Shown: positions 36,761 to 48,530, counted from the first letter of the stretch. The stretch is DNA of 64,000 nucleotides from Carposina sasakii (GCA_014607495.2 CP053157.1:7192001-7256000), one strand, 5' to 3'. A program made the numbers and translations. The notes: generated from the sequence alone by a model not told the origin.

Positions 36761-38703
36761 AGGTTGGTACTACAGGCTCCTATAAGTACCTACCTTAAAA
36801 AATTACTTCCACCACTGATTCCTCAGCCTAAACGACATGAACAGTACCTACCTACCTAATAATGTCCAAACTGGAACGCATTTCGTATTCGTGTCGAATC
36901 CATTCCGCGGCCGTGTTTCATTCTGATCCGAGCTCCGAATGATTATATTACAACTTCATTACAAAAGTAAAAGAGAAAATTTGTCTATTGTGTTCTGATT
37001 AGGGTACGTACGAATTGGACGACTTGATTAGATCACTGATGTAACGAAGAGAACGTGGAATACTCTTTTCTTAACTTGACCTTTATTAGTACGTACGGTA
37101 CCCGTGATTTATACGTAACGGATAGGTACTTGGTTGGGCTGATACCTATATAATTGAAGTAAAGCGGTGAATAGTTTTCAATGACTTTAAGTATAAAATC
37201 ATAAAACTTTACTTTGATTTGGTTGCTCGTGCAATAACTCCCAAAAAAGGAGAGAAGTATCTTCATCAAATATATTTTTAAAGCAATTATTAAAATGGAA
37301 GTCATTATGAACTCAATCTAGCTCAGCGTAATACCTATTTAGAAAAGCCCGGGCCGCGACATTTCAGTGGAAACAATAGGAAACAATAATAAAAGATACA
37401 ATTTACATTTTATTTGAGTAATATTTTTAGGAGAACAGGTAAACAACAAAAGGACCGTAAAACTCCATATCCAGAACGGAATAAATTTTATTTAACGGGG
37501 AAAATGTTGATATCATATTCGAGAACAAATATTGAAAGTACAAATAAAGCAACAGTGTATGAACATTTTACTGAATACCTATGTCGTGTACTACATATTA
37601 TTTAAATATGAAAACGAACTATTATGCGAGCGAACGTGAAATTTGCATTTGCGGTGCCGAAACTGTTAGCTCCATATTTGTTTTGTCCAATTTCTGGCTT
37701 ATTTTACAGCGGAAATAAAATACTTATGTGCAAAACTGACAGTGTTTTGTGTTAACTTGTAAAGGATTTAAATAGGATTCAGGCAATGTTGATAGTTTGA
37801 CAGTAACACATGTTCGTTTATATGAAAGGAAGGCTTTGACTCTGTTAATACTAAAGTGAGTTTATTTTAGATGTTCATGTTAAACTAATTATTGTTGCTT
37901 ATAAATTAAATTGAATATTTACAAATCTTCATCTTTAGACCTAATTATCTGTAATAAAGCATGTGCGTGCATTCGTAGATAAAATCTTTGTCACGTCTCA
38001 TTTGTACGAGCATCTCGTTATTTTGAGGTTTCTCAGTTTATGCTCTATTTCATACAAGGTTATGTAACTACGTTATAACTTATTACACAGACGTTTATTT
38101 ACATCGTTTACGCACGAGTTCGTAATACTTACGTATTAATTAAACGCATTATTTCATCTATGTTCTTCTATTTGTTTATATCCAGCGGTAGTAAAACGGT
38201 CTCGATGTCTTGAACTAAGAGCTGATCTCTATTATGAATTAATAGTTTAAGGAAATTATGGAGTCAAACAAATAGCCAGTTTCTCGAACATTAACCAACT
38301 ATTAACCACTGATTTAATTGTTATTTTTCTATTAACTAAACACATTATTCGATAACTCAGCGTTAAAAAACGTGTAAGAAATCAAATAACATGTAATTGT
38401 TAAAAAATCAGCCGAAACTAACATAAAATTACTATTATTGATATCGAGCATCCGGTAAAAAATTTACTCTGTTATGTGCATGGCCCTATACTGCACTTTT
38501 TCCGTTTCCATATTCATCCATACGAGTACTACTTATCTCAATTTCTAGTAGGTAAGAAACATATTTATATTCTCTTCACACTTGATATTTTTCAATGAAT
38601 ACCAAACGTAATATTTACTTTCGTAGATCAATAATAAAACGTATCAATATTAGTTTTTGGGACAAGTTTGTTTAGGTCATTTTGTGGTATGTGCGGTATA
38701 ATA
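36761..38703. other. No recognisable feature
   Basis: Frames at 37033-37305 (-) and 37414-37605 (+) show no motif. Confidence 0.4.
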
Positions 38704-39066
38704 CAGGATGATTTTTGGTCGTCAACGTTCCCGAAAACTACGGAATCTCCTCATCATTACGATCATTTTTCTCCATGGAAGCATACCTGGGAAGTGTCTG
38801 GTTTCCAAAATATTAGGGTCCAAAGTTGAGTAAGTAGACTGCGTTTTTCTGCATAAATGCACATAGACGCGCGTAGCAAGATTTTTTCACGAGAAATAAT
38901 TAATATCTGTTTATAAAAAAAACTAACATAAACACTAGACAAGCCCGATCAAGTAATTTTAAAAAAAAAGATTTTTTTTCCCAGCATTTTTTTTGGCATA
39001 AACTTACTTTATTTGATGTATAGAGTACGTACCCTTCGTTAATGGTGGCCACAAAAAAACATCCTG
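38704..39066 (+). mobile_element. Non-autonomous DNA transposon family A, copy 4
   Basis: TA|CAGGATG start, CATCCTG|TA end: a perfect 7-bp terminal repeat. A segment near ACTATAAATTTCGC found in other copies is deleted here (AGACAAGCCCGATC). The minus frame 38900-39109 is inside it. Confidence 0.9.
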
Positions 39067-39548
39067 TATAGTATAGGTAGGATTCAACTTTAAGCCGGGT
39101 TATGTTCACATATGTCCCAATGATAAGCTCATGTTTCTCTATGTTTTTGATATTTAATTACCATTGTACCTTGTGAAATAAAAAAAAATCTTAAAAATAA
39201 ATAAATTTTGTGTTCTTGTACCGAAATAATAAAAAAGATGATTGCGTGTTTAGTAGATTATTCAGCTAAGAATACCGTCACAATCTAAACCGCAAACATA
39301 TTCATATGTTACATTCTCAACGTTTATTAATTCGTCAATTGAAAACGGAATGATTAAACGTGCATTAACGTTTATTGAAATCATTTTAAACGTTTAAAAT
39401 GTTTCTTTACAAAGACTGTATGAGAATGCATCCTCACGGTGTTATTGTGAATGATAGGGTGATCGCACAGACACCGAATAATAGTAATAGCCCTTTTTAT
39501 CTCAATTTATAATCTATTGTAAGTAACCTTTAGACTTTTTAAATTATA
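39067..39548. other. No recognisable feature
   Basis: AT-rich spacer. Confidence 0.4.
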
Positions 39549-39735
39549 AAATTATTAATAAAGAAAATTAAAAAATTCCTCACCCGAGTGGGACTCGAAC
39601 CCACGACCTTTGCATTCCGTGCAGAGCTCTCAACAACTAAGCTACCGGGACAATTACTCGGATGACGAATTTTTCCATCTCTTTTTTTAAAATGACATTA
39701 TTGGCAACGTTATTTTTTCATCCCGATAGCTATAC
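39549..39735 (-). mobile_element. tRNA-headed SINE family D, copy 1, with 5' unit
   Basis: On the minus strand: GTATAGCTATCGGGATGAAA, then AACGTTGCCAATAATGTCAT, then CCCGGTAGCTTAGTTG (A box), CGTGGGTTCGAGTCCCAC (B box and T arm), CTCGGGTGAGGAATTTTTT and a TTTATTAATAATTTTATAA tail. The 90-bp 5' unit is shared with the copy at 47369. Confidence 0.75.
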
Positions 39736-39884
39736 ACTAGTCAAATCTGTTTAAATTGCCAACGATCAAAGATTTAATATAGGTAATAATATCAAAGGAC
39801 GTAATAAAACAATGCAAGTCGACTGCTTAGGTAAGTGTATGTTTGATTGAATGGGCTTTTTATAATTTTGTTAAATATGAAACT

Positions 39885-40006
39885 GAGTCGACTACGGAAA
39901 GGCGCTCTCTAAGTCGATGAGTTTGCAACATATAACTGATCTTTTACGTTCGTTCAAGATCTTGCAGTTCTGAAAATACCATTTTGGGAACGCAGCCAGC
40001 AAGAAT
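39885..40006 (+). repeat. Dispersed repeat family B, degraded copy
   Basis: GTCGACTACGGAAAGG, CTAAGTCGATGAGTTTGCAA, AAGATCTTGCAGTTCTG and TTTTGGGAACGCAGCC retain the family order. Confidence 0.55.
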
Positions 40007-41544
40007 TATATAAGATCACGCTATATGACAACGTTCTTACCTTTCAACCTTTCAACAGACTATTTCTGATTATGGTTAGCTTTAGGTTGGCTGTTCATTT
40101 TAGGTACATATTTTTCAATGCCTCTCTTTTGACCTATCGTTTGATATGTGCATAACGTAATGTTATTAGTTTTGATAAATAATCGCAATGCCTTGTATCC
40201 GTGTGCCCTAAAGAAAGCGATCGTGTGAACGAATGCAATTATTGGCAACAATTGAAATAATTCTAGATGACAGTCCTTTTAACTGGTGCAGCAAGTGAAA
40301 ATGAACTTTATATTCATGGTGTAAATGTTATTATGAGCAAAATTTTAAAAAGTTAAATGTACCCGGTTAAACCGGTCTGACACAACTCACGATATAGTTA
40401 ACTTGTAAGTTAACCACAGGGGTCCACTTGCACGAGCTGCCAAAATTTCGAAATCAAAGTATTTCTTTTCTACATATCAAAAGTCGTCTAAAAATAGATA
40501 TCTAAGGTTCAGTTGTATGATAGTAGAGGATATATGACGGCTCGTTTTGTTTATGTTTTATGGGACCTAATATTTTGGAAATAAGTATTAGCCGAGAACC
40601 AATCAATTTCTATCAAGGTTCGTTACTTTAAAATACTGTTATGTTGTTAAAAGATAATAAAAAGATAGAGTACCCACTTGTAGGGCACTCTGCGCAATAG
40701 ATTTAGTCATTAAAACAATGTTATAGTCAGATATAGCTTATTAAGTACAAAATGTTTATGGCTTTATTAATTAACTAATAGTAAATTGTATTTATCGATA
40801 AACCGATAACCATATACACAGTATAACCAGATAAACAGTTAAATAGAACCCAGATAGTGATTCAGTAAACAAATAACGCGTATATCAATTATGTAACTGT
40901 AATTTTAATGTGTCATAAACAGCGAGCCATATTATGCTATCCTGAAATAAATCCAGATAAATCTGAATAATAAAATGATTAATTTACCCATCCTATTTAT
41001 ATTGATAAATATATACTTTGCCTACATAGTATTAGACAGTAAACCTAACAACTAACTATTCTTTTAAAAAGAGTTTAAAAAAAAATTCTCACGACTAAAA
41101 AGGGTTTTTGTCTTAGATGAAAACAAAATAGTGGAAGATAGGGCACGTCCTTAAAATCGTCAACTAGAAATTAGGCATGTTACACAACTACACGCACGAA
41201 CACATACACAGATGTAATTGTATTTAACGTTGTACACTACTGAGCGATAGAGACAAACCTATTTATTTCGACAGTAGCGCGAGCGAGACAAGCGCGTTTC
41301 AATAGAGCATCATCGGAATAATTTCGGGTTGAGTCGTGTCGGCTCGTGTCCCAGACAATAACTGGTAAGAAGCTACCTACTGCAAAAACGAAACAGCGGA
41401 CGCATTCGCACACGCACGGCACGTGTTTGCTTGTTTAACTTGTCGCACATAGATGTATCATATATTTTTATCTCGCTCTGCAAAATGGCGATCAAAACAA
41501 TAAGTGTTTATATATAATAACAATAAGTAATTATTACTAAGAAT
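40007..41544. other. No identified gene; GC-richer patch at 41240-41430
   Basis: The minus frame at 40060-40251 has no motif. The patch at 41240-41430 includes ACACGCACGGCACGTG; its minus frame (41237-41422) lies downstream of the THAP relic but shows no THAP or other domain. Confidence 0.35.
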
Positions 41545-41637
41545 TTAAAGTTTTCGTGTACTTATGCGTGAAAAATGATTCCATGTGATTTGTTTTTTTT
41601 TGTGATTAGTACAACGCACAAAAGCACATGAAGGCAT
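41545..41637 (-). pseudogene. THAP-type zinc-finger N-terminus, truncated
   Basis: THAP domains are C2CH zinc-coordinating DNA-binding modules at the N-terminus of some transcription factors and P-element-type transposases. The minus frame opens ATCAAA-ATG and reads MPSCAFVRCTNH, matching the usual start with two Cys separated by four residues and Asn after the second Cys plus one. It then passes through a run of nine A. In frame it continues KKKQITWNHFSRI and stops after 30 residues. One base less in the A run would give HGIIFHA, closer to the usual Gly-Ile-x-Phe-His motif, also followed quickly by a stop. The rest of the domain (second Cys/His pair, AVPTF-like end) is absent. It is a broken copy, or a first exon misread at a homopolymer. 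Confidence 0.4.
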
Positions 41638-42129
41638 TTTGATAACTTTTACCCCGCTTAAAATAAAAAAAGAATTTCTTCCGTCACACGAGCGCGCTAT
41701 TGCTACTCACAACTGCAAATGAGTAAAATCAGGCGACGTTGGCCTAATTTAAGCGGTCCACGCGCTGGAGACGAGTCACCTATCTTCCGCTATTTTGTAA
41801 GGTACTTTGTATTTTCTAAGGTTTTTGTCCGATTTCTGTATTCTACGTCAGAAATACAGAAATTCTTATTCTTTATTGCACATACACAAAAAGAAATATA
41901 GCAAACCACATAAAAGAAGAGATGCATGTACAATAGCAAGCTTATCTCTACCAGACAAGCCAAGCAAGTAAAGAAAAATTGTTAACAAACAGGGTAACAT
42001 GTGCAATTAAACAAATTCTAAGAAACTATATAACTACATTGAGAAAAAAAGGAAAAAATTCAATAACTAATAACGACCAGTGACACAAATAGATCAGAAT
42101 AATATGTAGGACATATAAAAGATATTATG
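41638..42129. other. No recognisable feature
   Basis: Contains a GC-richer stretch (41685-41790) upstream of the THAP start. The plus frame 41719-41901 (MSKIRRRWPNLSG...) has no known domain. Confidence 0.35.
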
Positions 42130-42186
42130 CTACGAGGCGATTAAGGGTTTCCGGGAGGTGGGCAGCAGCGCCTCCCGTGTTGACAT
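42130..42186 (+). mobile_element. Family C fragment
   Basis: TACGAGGCGATTAAGGGTTT and CCGGGAGGTGGGCAGCAGCG match copy 1 internally. Both ends are missing. Confidence 0.65.
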
Positions 42187-42210
42187 CAGAATAGCATATA
42201 GAAGTAGTTA

Positions 42211-42239
42211 ACGTGGACGAAGTTGAGGGCATCAGCTAA
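42211..42239 (+). mobile_element. Helitron 3' terminus fragment
   Basis: ACGTGGACGAAGTTGAGGGC followed by ATCAG and CTAA, resembling the subterminal region and CTRR end of the local Helitrons. Confidence 0.4.
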
Positions 42240-42375
42240 CATCGTATAACCAATAACATTAACTGACATAAAGTCCAAAGCGTAAGAAGTATCAGGCCCG
42301 TATTAAATGGAGGTCCACGGACGTGATCACGATCACTGCCTCCCCCCCGGGAAAGTGATTTTTTTTATATGTATA

Positions 42376-42736
42376 CAGGATGATTTTTGGTCGTCAACGT
42401 TTCCGAAAACTACGGAATCTCCTCATCATCACGATCATTTTTCTCCATGGAAGTATACCTGGGAAGTGTCTGGTTTCCAAAATATTAGGGTCCAAAGTTG
42501 GGTAAATAGACTGCGTTTTTCTGCATAAATGCACATAGACGCGCGTAGCAGGATCAAGAAAATAATTAATATCTGCTAACTAAACACTAGACACTATAAA
42601 TTTCGCACGATCAAGGAATTTAATTTTTTTTTCAAATTTAAAAATTTTTCCCAGCATTTTTTTTGGCATAAACTTACTTTATTTCATGTATAGAATACGT
42701 ACCCTTCGTTAAAGGTGGCCACAAAAAAACACCCTG
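42376..42736 (+). mobile_element. Non-autonomous DNA transposon family A, copy 5
   Basis: TA|CAGGATG start and CACCCTG|TA end. Close to copies 2 and 4 in the first 170 bp. The plus frame at 42307-42528 runs into it and is not a gene. Confidence 0.9.
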
Positions 42737-43182
42737 TATAAATTTGCCTTGCACAATTCCTTCTCACACATTGTGGCCCTCACAAAACACCTCTATGAAC
42801 AAACGTCATTAAAACGCCTCAACTTTGTTTCTTGGTCTTGCTGACAACTCTAAACAGCTCGATTTGTAGAAGCTTTGTTCGGACATTGTTTTTCTTCTGC
42901 CTAAGATAGAGGACACCTGTGTTTCTTATTAGGTATCACTAGGAATAACTATACATCTTCCTTCAGTGATTAATGCCTAATTAGTAGGTTATATGATTAT
43001 GTTTATACATACAAGGTAAGGTCTTGTGTCATAAAAATGTTTTCATTCCCTCTACTAATCTAGTATTGGAAGTAAACATTGACTTTACTTTGTTCTAATT
43101 TAAGTTATTTCTTTGCCACAAATAAATGAAAAGTAAGCTCAACTCACCCTTACAATATCGCTTACACTTATTATTTTTTATG
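42737..43182. other. No recognisable feature
   Basis: AT-rich spacer. Confidence 0.4.
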
Positions 43183-43305
43183 AAGGATTTTTATAAAATT
43201 ATTAATAAAGAAAATGGAAAAAATTCTTCACCCGAGTGGGAATCGAACCCACGACCGCTGCAAACCGTGCCAGCCGCTATAACCACTAAGCTAAAGGATT
43301 TTTAT
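43183..43305 (-). mobile_element. tRNA-headed SINE family D, copy 2, with target duplications
   Basis: AAGGATTTTTAT at 43183-43194 and 43294-43305 flanks a 99-bp insert. On the minus strand the insert reads TTAGCTTAGTGG (A box), CGTGGGTTCGATTCCCAC (B box), CTCGGGTGAAGAATTTTTTC and a TTTATTAATAATTTTATAA tail. It lacks the 90-bp 5' unit. The plus frame 43126-43308, with its PEWESNPRP string, is a read-through of the tRNA-like arm and is not a protein. Confidence 0.85.
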
Positions 43306-44049
43306 TAATGAAGGAAATTAGAATAATCATGTTTTACCATACTTAATAATAATGTATCAAATGGAACGTTAATAAAATAGGAAGTAATAAACATTAGTAC
43401 ATTATATTATACTCACAGAGAGAACTAACAAAAACAATAAAACTTTACGTCTCAAAGTAAATTGTTTTAAGAGATTGCAGTTACTAATGCAACAGACTTC
43501 TTAGCGAAGAACTACTCCGGAAATTAATTACTCAAACTGTTAACTTTAGTTTAACTTGTTATATGTTACTGTAGTATATTCTTTCTGAAGTTTCAAACTT
43601 AGGATATATATATACGAGTATACTGTCATGCCATGAACGTAAAGAACAACGGACGTAATCACTGCACAGATTGAAGCACCGAAATGGCGGCGCGTTGGGT
43701 ATGTGTGCGTATTTTCTAGTAGGCGCCGAGCTTACTATGGTTTGTATGTGTGGGTAGATAACGCGTCAATACAATCCCTACTCCATAGAATATCGTTGCC
43801 GAGCTTACTGTGAATGCTTCACTCTGTGTAGTCACAACACTCTGTCCGTTATTCTTTATACGTTCATGTGTCATGCCTAATCCACGCTATTCCCCGCAAC
43901 CAGCCTATTCTGTCCTACGTGGTAAGGGGCCTATCGCCTCTATTCGGATCCGTTTACTCAATCTAAAAACCGGTAACAAAATAATATCTTGGATAAATAT
44001 ATTTACATTTTGTTTTACTATTGCAATTTTTTCCAATAATTTTTTATTT
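43306..44049. other. No identified gene; repeated GCCGAGCTTACT block
   Basis: GCCGAGCTTACT occurs at about 43727 and 43799 in direct orientation inside a GC-richer stretch (43620-43940). The plus frame 43810-44070 has no motif. Confidence 0.35.
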
Positions 44050-44083
44050 CGTAGTTTTCTTGAACGTTGACGACCAAAAAACC
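44050..44083 (-). mobile_element. Family A fragment
   Basis: GTAGTTTTCTTGAACGTTGA followed by CGACCAAAAA matches the first 40 bp of family A in reverse. It stops exactly where a Helitron begins. Confidence 0.6.
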
Positions 44084-44204
44084 TTCCTCTTAAATCACTC
44101 TATCTAATAAAATAAAAAACAAAATCTGTTGCGTAGTTATAAAGATCTAAGCATACACACAGACAACGGGACGATATTGTTTTATAGGTATGGCAATGTA
44201 GTGA
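44084..44204 (-). mobile_element. Helitron, 5' part
   Basis: On the minus strand it starts A|TCACTACATTGCC near 44204, then TATAAAACAATATCGT, TGTATGCTTAGATCTTTATA, ACTACGCAACAGATTTTG, TAGATAGAGTGATTTAAGAG. It matches 50402-50586 and 46967-47111 but lacks the CTAG end. Confidence 0.6.
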
Positions 44205-44419
44205 TTAGAAACCACGCTCGTGCAACTAGACATAATGGAAATAAATAATTACAAGTTATTTAATATTATGGATCCCTTTACAATACTATTTACCGTTCAG
44301 TTCTCACGTTTAAGGATAATGAAACTGTTCAAGAGCAAGGTTTAATTGAGTCATAAAACAATAGGCAAGAAATAAAAAAGGTACCTATCTGTTGTAAAAA
44401 AGGTACCTATCTGTACTAA

Positions 44420-44623
44420 TCGATTAGTGACAACACTAGATTTATCTGGAATATCTTAGATAAAATATACAGTAGTACATTCACAATAGGTACGCGTTTG
44501 AAAAATAGCACCTTCAAAAATCTACCGAAATCTGTTGGTGGAGTTTTAACGCCTGTCGTAGGAATCGAGCGCGTTGACGGCGACACGTTCCACGATGCCG
44601 AAAAGAAGATAGCAGAGCTTTAA
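44420..44623 (+). CDS. Open frame with coding-like 3' half, not identified
   Basis: The frame is open from a stop at 44417 to TAA at 44621-44623 (67 codons) with no ATG. The last 27 codons (GGVLTPVVGIERVDGDTF, then HDAEKKIAEL and stop) use many GC-ending codons (GAC GGC GAC ACG TTC CAC), unlike the AT-rich flanks. The first half is AT-rich and could be intron. Acceptor-like AG sites occur at about 44489 and 44508 without a good pyrimidine tract. It may be a terminal exon or a fragment of an old processed copy. I do not recognise the protein. Confidence 0.3.
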   Translation, partial: SISDNTRFIWNILDKIYSSTFTIGTRLKNSTFKNLPKSVGGVLTPVVGIERVDGDTFHDAEKKIAEL

Positions 44624-46966
44624 GGTTTTACGAGTAATCAGAATAAAATTTTTAAAAGTATTTAAAAAAAGCTTAGAATAATATATTAGTTAACTTATTT
44701 TGTGGTAGATATCCTACAAACTTACGAGTACAATACTTATAATTGATGAGTATAATGGCTCACTGTAGGTACTTACCTACTCATTGAATTTAAGAATAAA
44801 CTAAATAGTGTCGTTAGCAACTCAGAACAAATCTCCTTTGCTAGCATCATTTACGATATTAACTAATTTTATTTTATTTTTTATTTCAATGCATAGGTAT
44901 GTAAGTTTTTTTTCAGGCGTTTCTATTCGGTAGTTCAAAATTTCAACTGGTGTTTGTTTGGACTGCCTACATCTTCGAATTTGACAACTGACAATCCTAT
45001 GCTATATTGCATTAGAGAGTCGCGGTGTGATATTAGCGTTTTCCACGTTTTCCATCTCATTTAAAAAAGAATTCCATTAACCCATTATCAAAATGTCTAA
45101 TGAAAAATTACACCCATGTTTTCAAATATAGCATGCGAACGGGAACGCTTCCGTGAATATTTTACAAAGTTGGAAACTCTCGAGTACAGGGTTGTCACTC
45201 GCCTGTTCAATTAGCTGTACAGTTGAACACTTTCCTATTGTTCTAACTGGGTTGCCACATTTGCCATTTATCACACATGTCGGGAGAGGTGGAAGAATGT
45301 AAAGCGAAATAACAATGTATTGTCAAGGCTCTGAAATGACAATATTATTATGTTTTGATTTAATACATACAATTATAGTATTGAAACAGAAGAAGCGTTT
45401 ATACTTAAAAAGAACCTAAATAATATAAACTACGATATTTCCAAATCTAAAAATCTGAAATGAACCAACTAAAAATTAGATAACTTAAAACTGTTGTGCA
45501 CCTTTCTAATCTTAACTTTTAATAAGAAATTATTCAATAGTGAGTTAATTAATATAAAGCAACACGACGTCCTACCGTCGATAAAGTAGGGTGTCCATAA
45601 ATTACTCGGCGACGGGACGCCGCGTTCCTTTTGCATCATCTTAATGGCTCAAACTAAAATAGCCCTACGTTTGTTGTAGCATTAAAATTAGTCGACAGTT
45701 TGTTATTTAGAATTAGTTTGGAAGTGCCCTAACGGAGTATACTCGTATCTTCTATTTTTGGTGACGGATGCAATAAAATTGTAAAGTTATGACTTTTTTT
45801 AATGAGGGCTTTATTTTTGTGTTTCGTTTTAATCAATATTGAAGACAAAATGTGATAGATGTTCATTATCGTGTACCTTTTAAAGGAAGTCGAAGTGACA
45901 TAGCATGACACATGACATACTACAAAATTATAATAATTACTACTTACTAAATATTTTCAGGAGTATTCTATATATTTTAAGTTAAGGCAGACATGATAAT
46001 GATAGGTATTTACGAAGAATCACGTTATTATTAATTTTAAAAATGTAATTTCAGTAATTTATAAAAAGTGTATAAGTAAGTAATAAACAGTATATCATAC
46101 ATTTTTTATCCTTTTTTCTACAGGGGATGTGCTAAACCTACTAGTATTTATTTCGGCTCTATTATAACATTTAACTTCACTGAAAAGCAATGAAGCGTGG
46201 TTTAAGATAAACGACGCGGACGCGGCACGAAACGAGGTGATACTTAGCTAATTTTCAACTGTTGAAGTCACACTGTGTTATAAGAAACTCCACCGAAATT
46301 CTTGATTAGGTAAATCTTGTTTTACTACCATATACTACTTATGCTAACCATCGCAAGCAATTCTATACTATATGTAAGTAAGTATGTAAATGCGTATTGA
46401 CTCTACATCTTCTATGTACACATACACACTACACAGTATGCTAAATCAGATTTTTCATGATGGTGATCAAAATAGGTATAGTTACTCAGGTACAGCTATC
46501 TCAAGATTAAATTTCATCGATTATTTGCTCAAAAAGCGTAGAAAGCCATGTAATTTTAAAATTTCTATGATTTCATAAAATCTAACAGAACAAGTCTGGT
46601 GCTTTACAATAATTATAAACAAAACAGCCGAAGAACTATCTCCCAGTGTGACCTTTCTAATACGTGATTTAATTTATAACTAAACTGACAAATCACAAAA
46701 GAAGTGCTCGATCTCGAGGCACTTCGTAATTGCTCCCAGTAACAAAGCTGTGATCACACGAGCATTCTATTTAAATGCCTCAATTAACACAATGGGCTTG
46801 AGTATTTCTTTCCAACGATACGGAAAGGAAGATCATCGATTCTTACTTACCGACATTTGTAGATTGTTGCTCTGTAGTTCGATTCTTACATTTCTTGGTT
46901 GCATAACATCTTGGTAAAACATTGTTGTTAAGATTGATGTACTTTTTAAATGCCAATCATTTAAGA
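44624..46966. other. No recognisable feature
   Basis: Frames at 45729-45911 (-) and 46390-46578 (+) show no motif. Confidence 0.4.
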
Positions 46967-47111
46967 CTAGCGACCCGCCCGGCTTATCACGGGTGCAATG
47001 CTTCTATTTAAAAAAACCGCATCGAAATCCGTTGCGTAGTTTAAAAGATCTAAGCATACATACGGACCGATAGACAGACAGTGGGAAGCTTTGTTTTATA
47101 CTATGTTATGA
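46967..47111 (-). mobile_element. Short non-autonomous Helitron
   Basis: On the minus strand a TC start (TCATAACATAGTATAAAAC), TATGTATGCTTAGATCTTTT, ACTACGCAACGGATTTCGAT, GATAAGCCGGGCGGGTCG and CTAG|T end. Similar to the element at 50402, with a central deletion. Confidence 0.7.
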
Positions 47112-47132
47112 TTATGATAATATATGATAATT

Positions 47133-47241
47133 GACCCGGTGGCTCAGTGGTGAGAGTGCTGGCACGCGGAATGCAGAGGTCGTGGGTTCGATTCCCACCC
47201 GGGTGAAATTTTTTTCCATTTCTTTATTAATAATTTTATAA
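47133..47241 (+). mobile_element. tRNA-headed SINE family D, copy 3
   Basis: CCCGGTGGCTCAGTGGTGAG (A box), CGTGGGTTCGATTCCCAC (B box), CCGGGTGAAATTTTTTTCC and a TTTATTAATAATTTTATAAT tail. The T arm is perfect but the anticodon arm is poor and an AT tail follows, so it is a SINE head and not a working tRNA gene. It has no 5' unit. Confidence 0.75.
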
Positions 47242-47368
47242 TATATAATATCTTGACTAAGATAAAAACACTTCTCCATAATATAATCCGTTAGGATATG
47301 GTTGATCGTTTCATCATTAAAACATTGTGCTGAGGGATTCAGCTTTGTTTGCCGAGATTTGGCTTATG

Positions 47369-47564
47369 TATAGCTATCGGGATGAAAAATAACGTTTCCA
47401 ATAATGTAATTTCAAAAAGAGATGGTAAAATTCGTCACCCGAGTAATTGACCCGGTGGCTCAGTGGTAAGAGCGCTGGCACGGAATGCAGAGGTCGTGGG
47501 TTCGATTCCCACCCGGGTGAGGAATTTTTTCCATTTCTTTATTAATAATTTTATGATAATTATG
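47369..47564 (+). mobile_element. tRNA-headed SINE family D, copy 4, with 5' unit
   Basis: GTATAGCTATCGGGATGAAA, AACGTTTCCAATAATGTAAT, then CCCGGTGGCTCAGTGGTAAG, CGTGGGTTCGATTCCCACCC and the same AT-rich tail. It has the same orientation as copy 3. ATGATAATTGA lies at 47124-47134 and 47562-47572, outside the pair, so both copies and the 127 bp between them may be one insertion. Confidence 0.75.
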
Positions 47565-47572
47565 ATAATTGA

Positions 47573-48522
47573 TGGTTAAGTATCATTTCTAGTGTAAGTA
47601 ATTAAACGTAGTTTTGTATCTTACTTTTTAATTGTTTTGAAAATGACTAATGCATGTTCTAAATTACATGCGTTTTCAATGATCCATATTACACAGAGAG
47701 ACAGTTACCTAACTAACCATAATTAATATCCATACGATTCCATTCGTTAATCACAAAAAGGTGCGCTGACAGGTAAGTCTGTACCCCCACGATGAGAGCG
47801 CCGGAGAAAATTAAAGAAACGACTCAGTGCGGCGCTCCGACACTTAATAAAAAATCCATTTAGGAATGTCTGATTAAAATACGTACCTTTGGTATAGGAA
47901 TCGTGGTGCTAGATTGGTTTCGGGCTAACTTAATTTTTTATTACTTCAACTTTGCGCTCGTGCACTAATCAAGTCTACTTTTTATGGAATGTGACTCAGG
48001 TGTTTACTAGTTACGCAACAAGGCGCGTAAAACTACAGCTCCAATATTCTGTTTTATCGTTATAAAAATTCGGGTCCATGTTGGATGCATAGTTGGATAG
48101 GAGCCAAAAACGTTGTTTATTTATTTTGACATACGTATGTTCAAACAAAACTAAACTGTCAGATGCTACTTTGTATGCATTCTGTGTGGGTAAAGCCGCC
48201 TAATTGGACATTTTAACCAAAATAACATAATTTGACATAGTATGCGAACAAAAACGCTATTCTGGTACCATAAAACCTTGCACTTAAAACACAAAACTAA
48301 GTAGAGTACTAAGAGCCATCAAGCTTCCATTTAGAGTACACTGCCACATTTAGTTCCAGCACACCACCTAAATAACGAAATTATTATTCACGATATTTCA
48401 GTGTAAGTAGTTGAACTTGGCTGCCTGAAAGTGTACGTCAGCTTTGCTATGAGCTACTTACGACAAATGGAGTCGGTAGGAAAATTAAAGCTATGCACCC
48501 ATTATAACCACATGTGCCTCGT
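47573..48522. other. No recognisable feature
   Basis: AT-rich, no frames of note. Confidence 0.4.
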
Positions 48523-48530
48523 CACTTTGC

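Noticed and set aside
43126..43308. Protein with PEWESNPRP motif
   Set aside because: The string is the translation of the SINE tRNA-like arm, not a gene.
47133..47206. Functional tRNA gene
   Set aside because: A and B boxes and the T arm are good, but the anticodon arm is poor, a common AT-rich tail follows and three more copies share it: a SINE.
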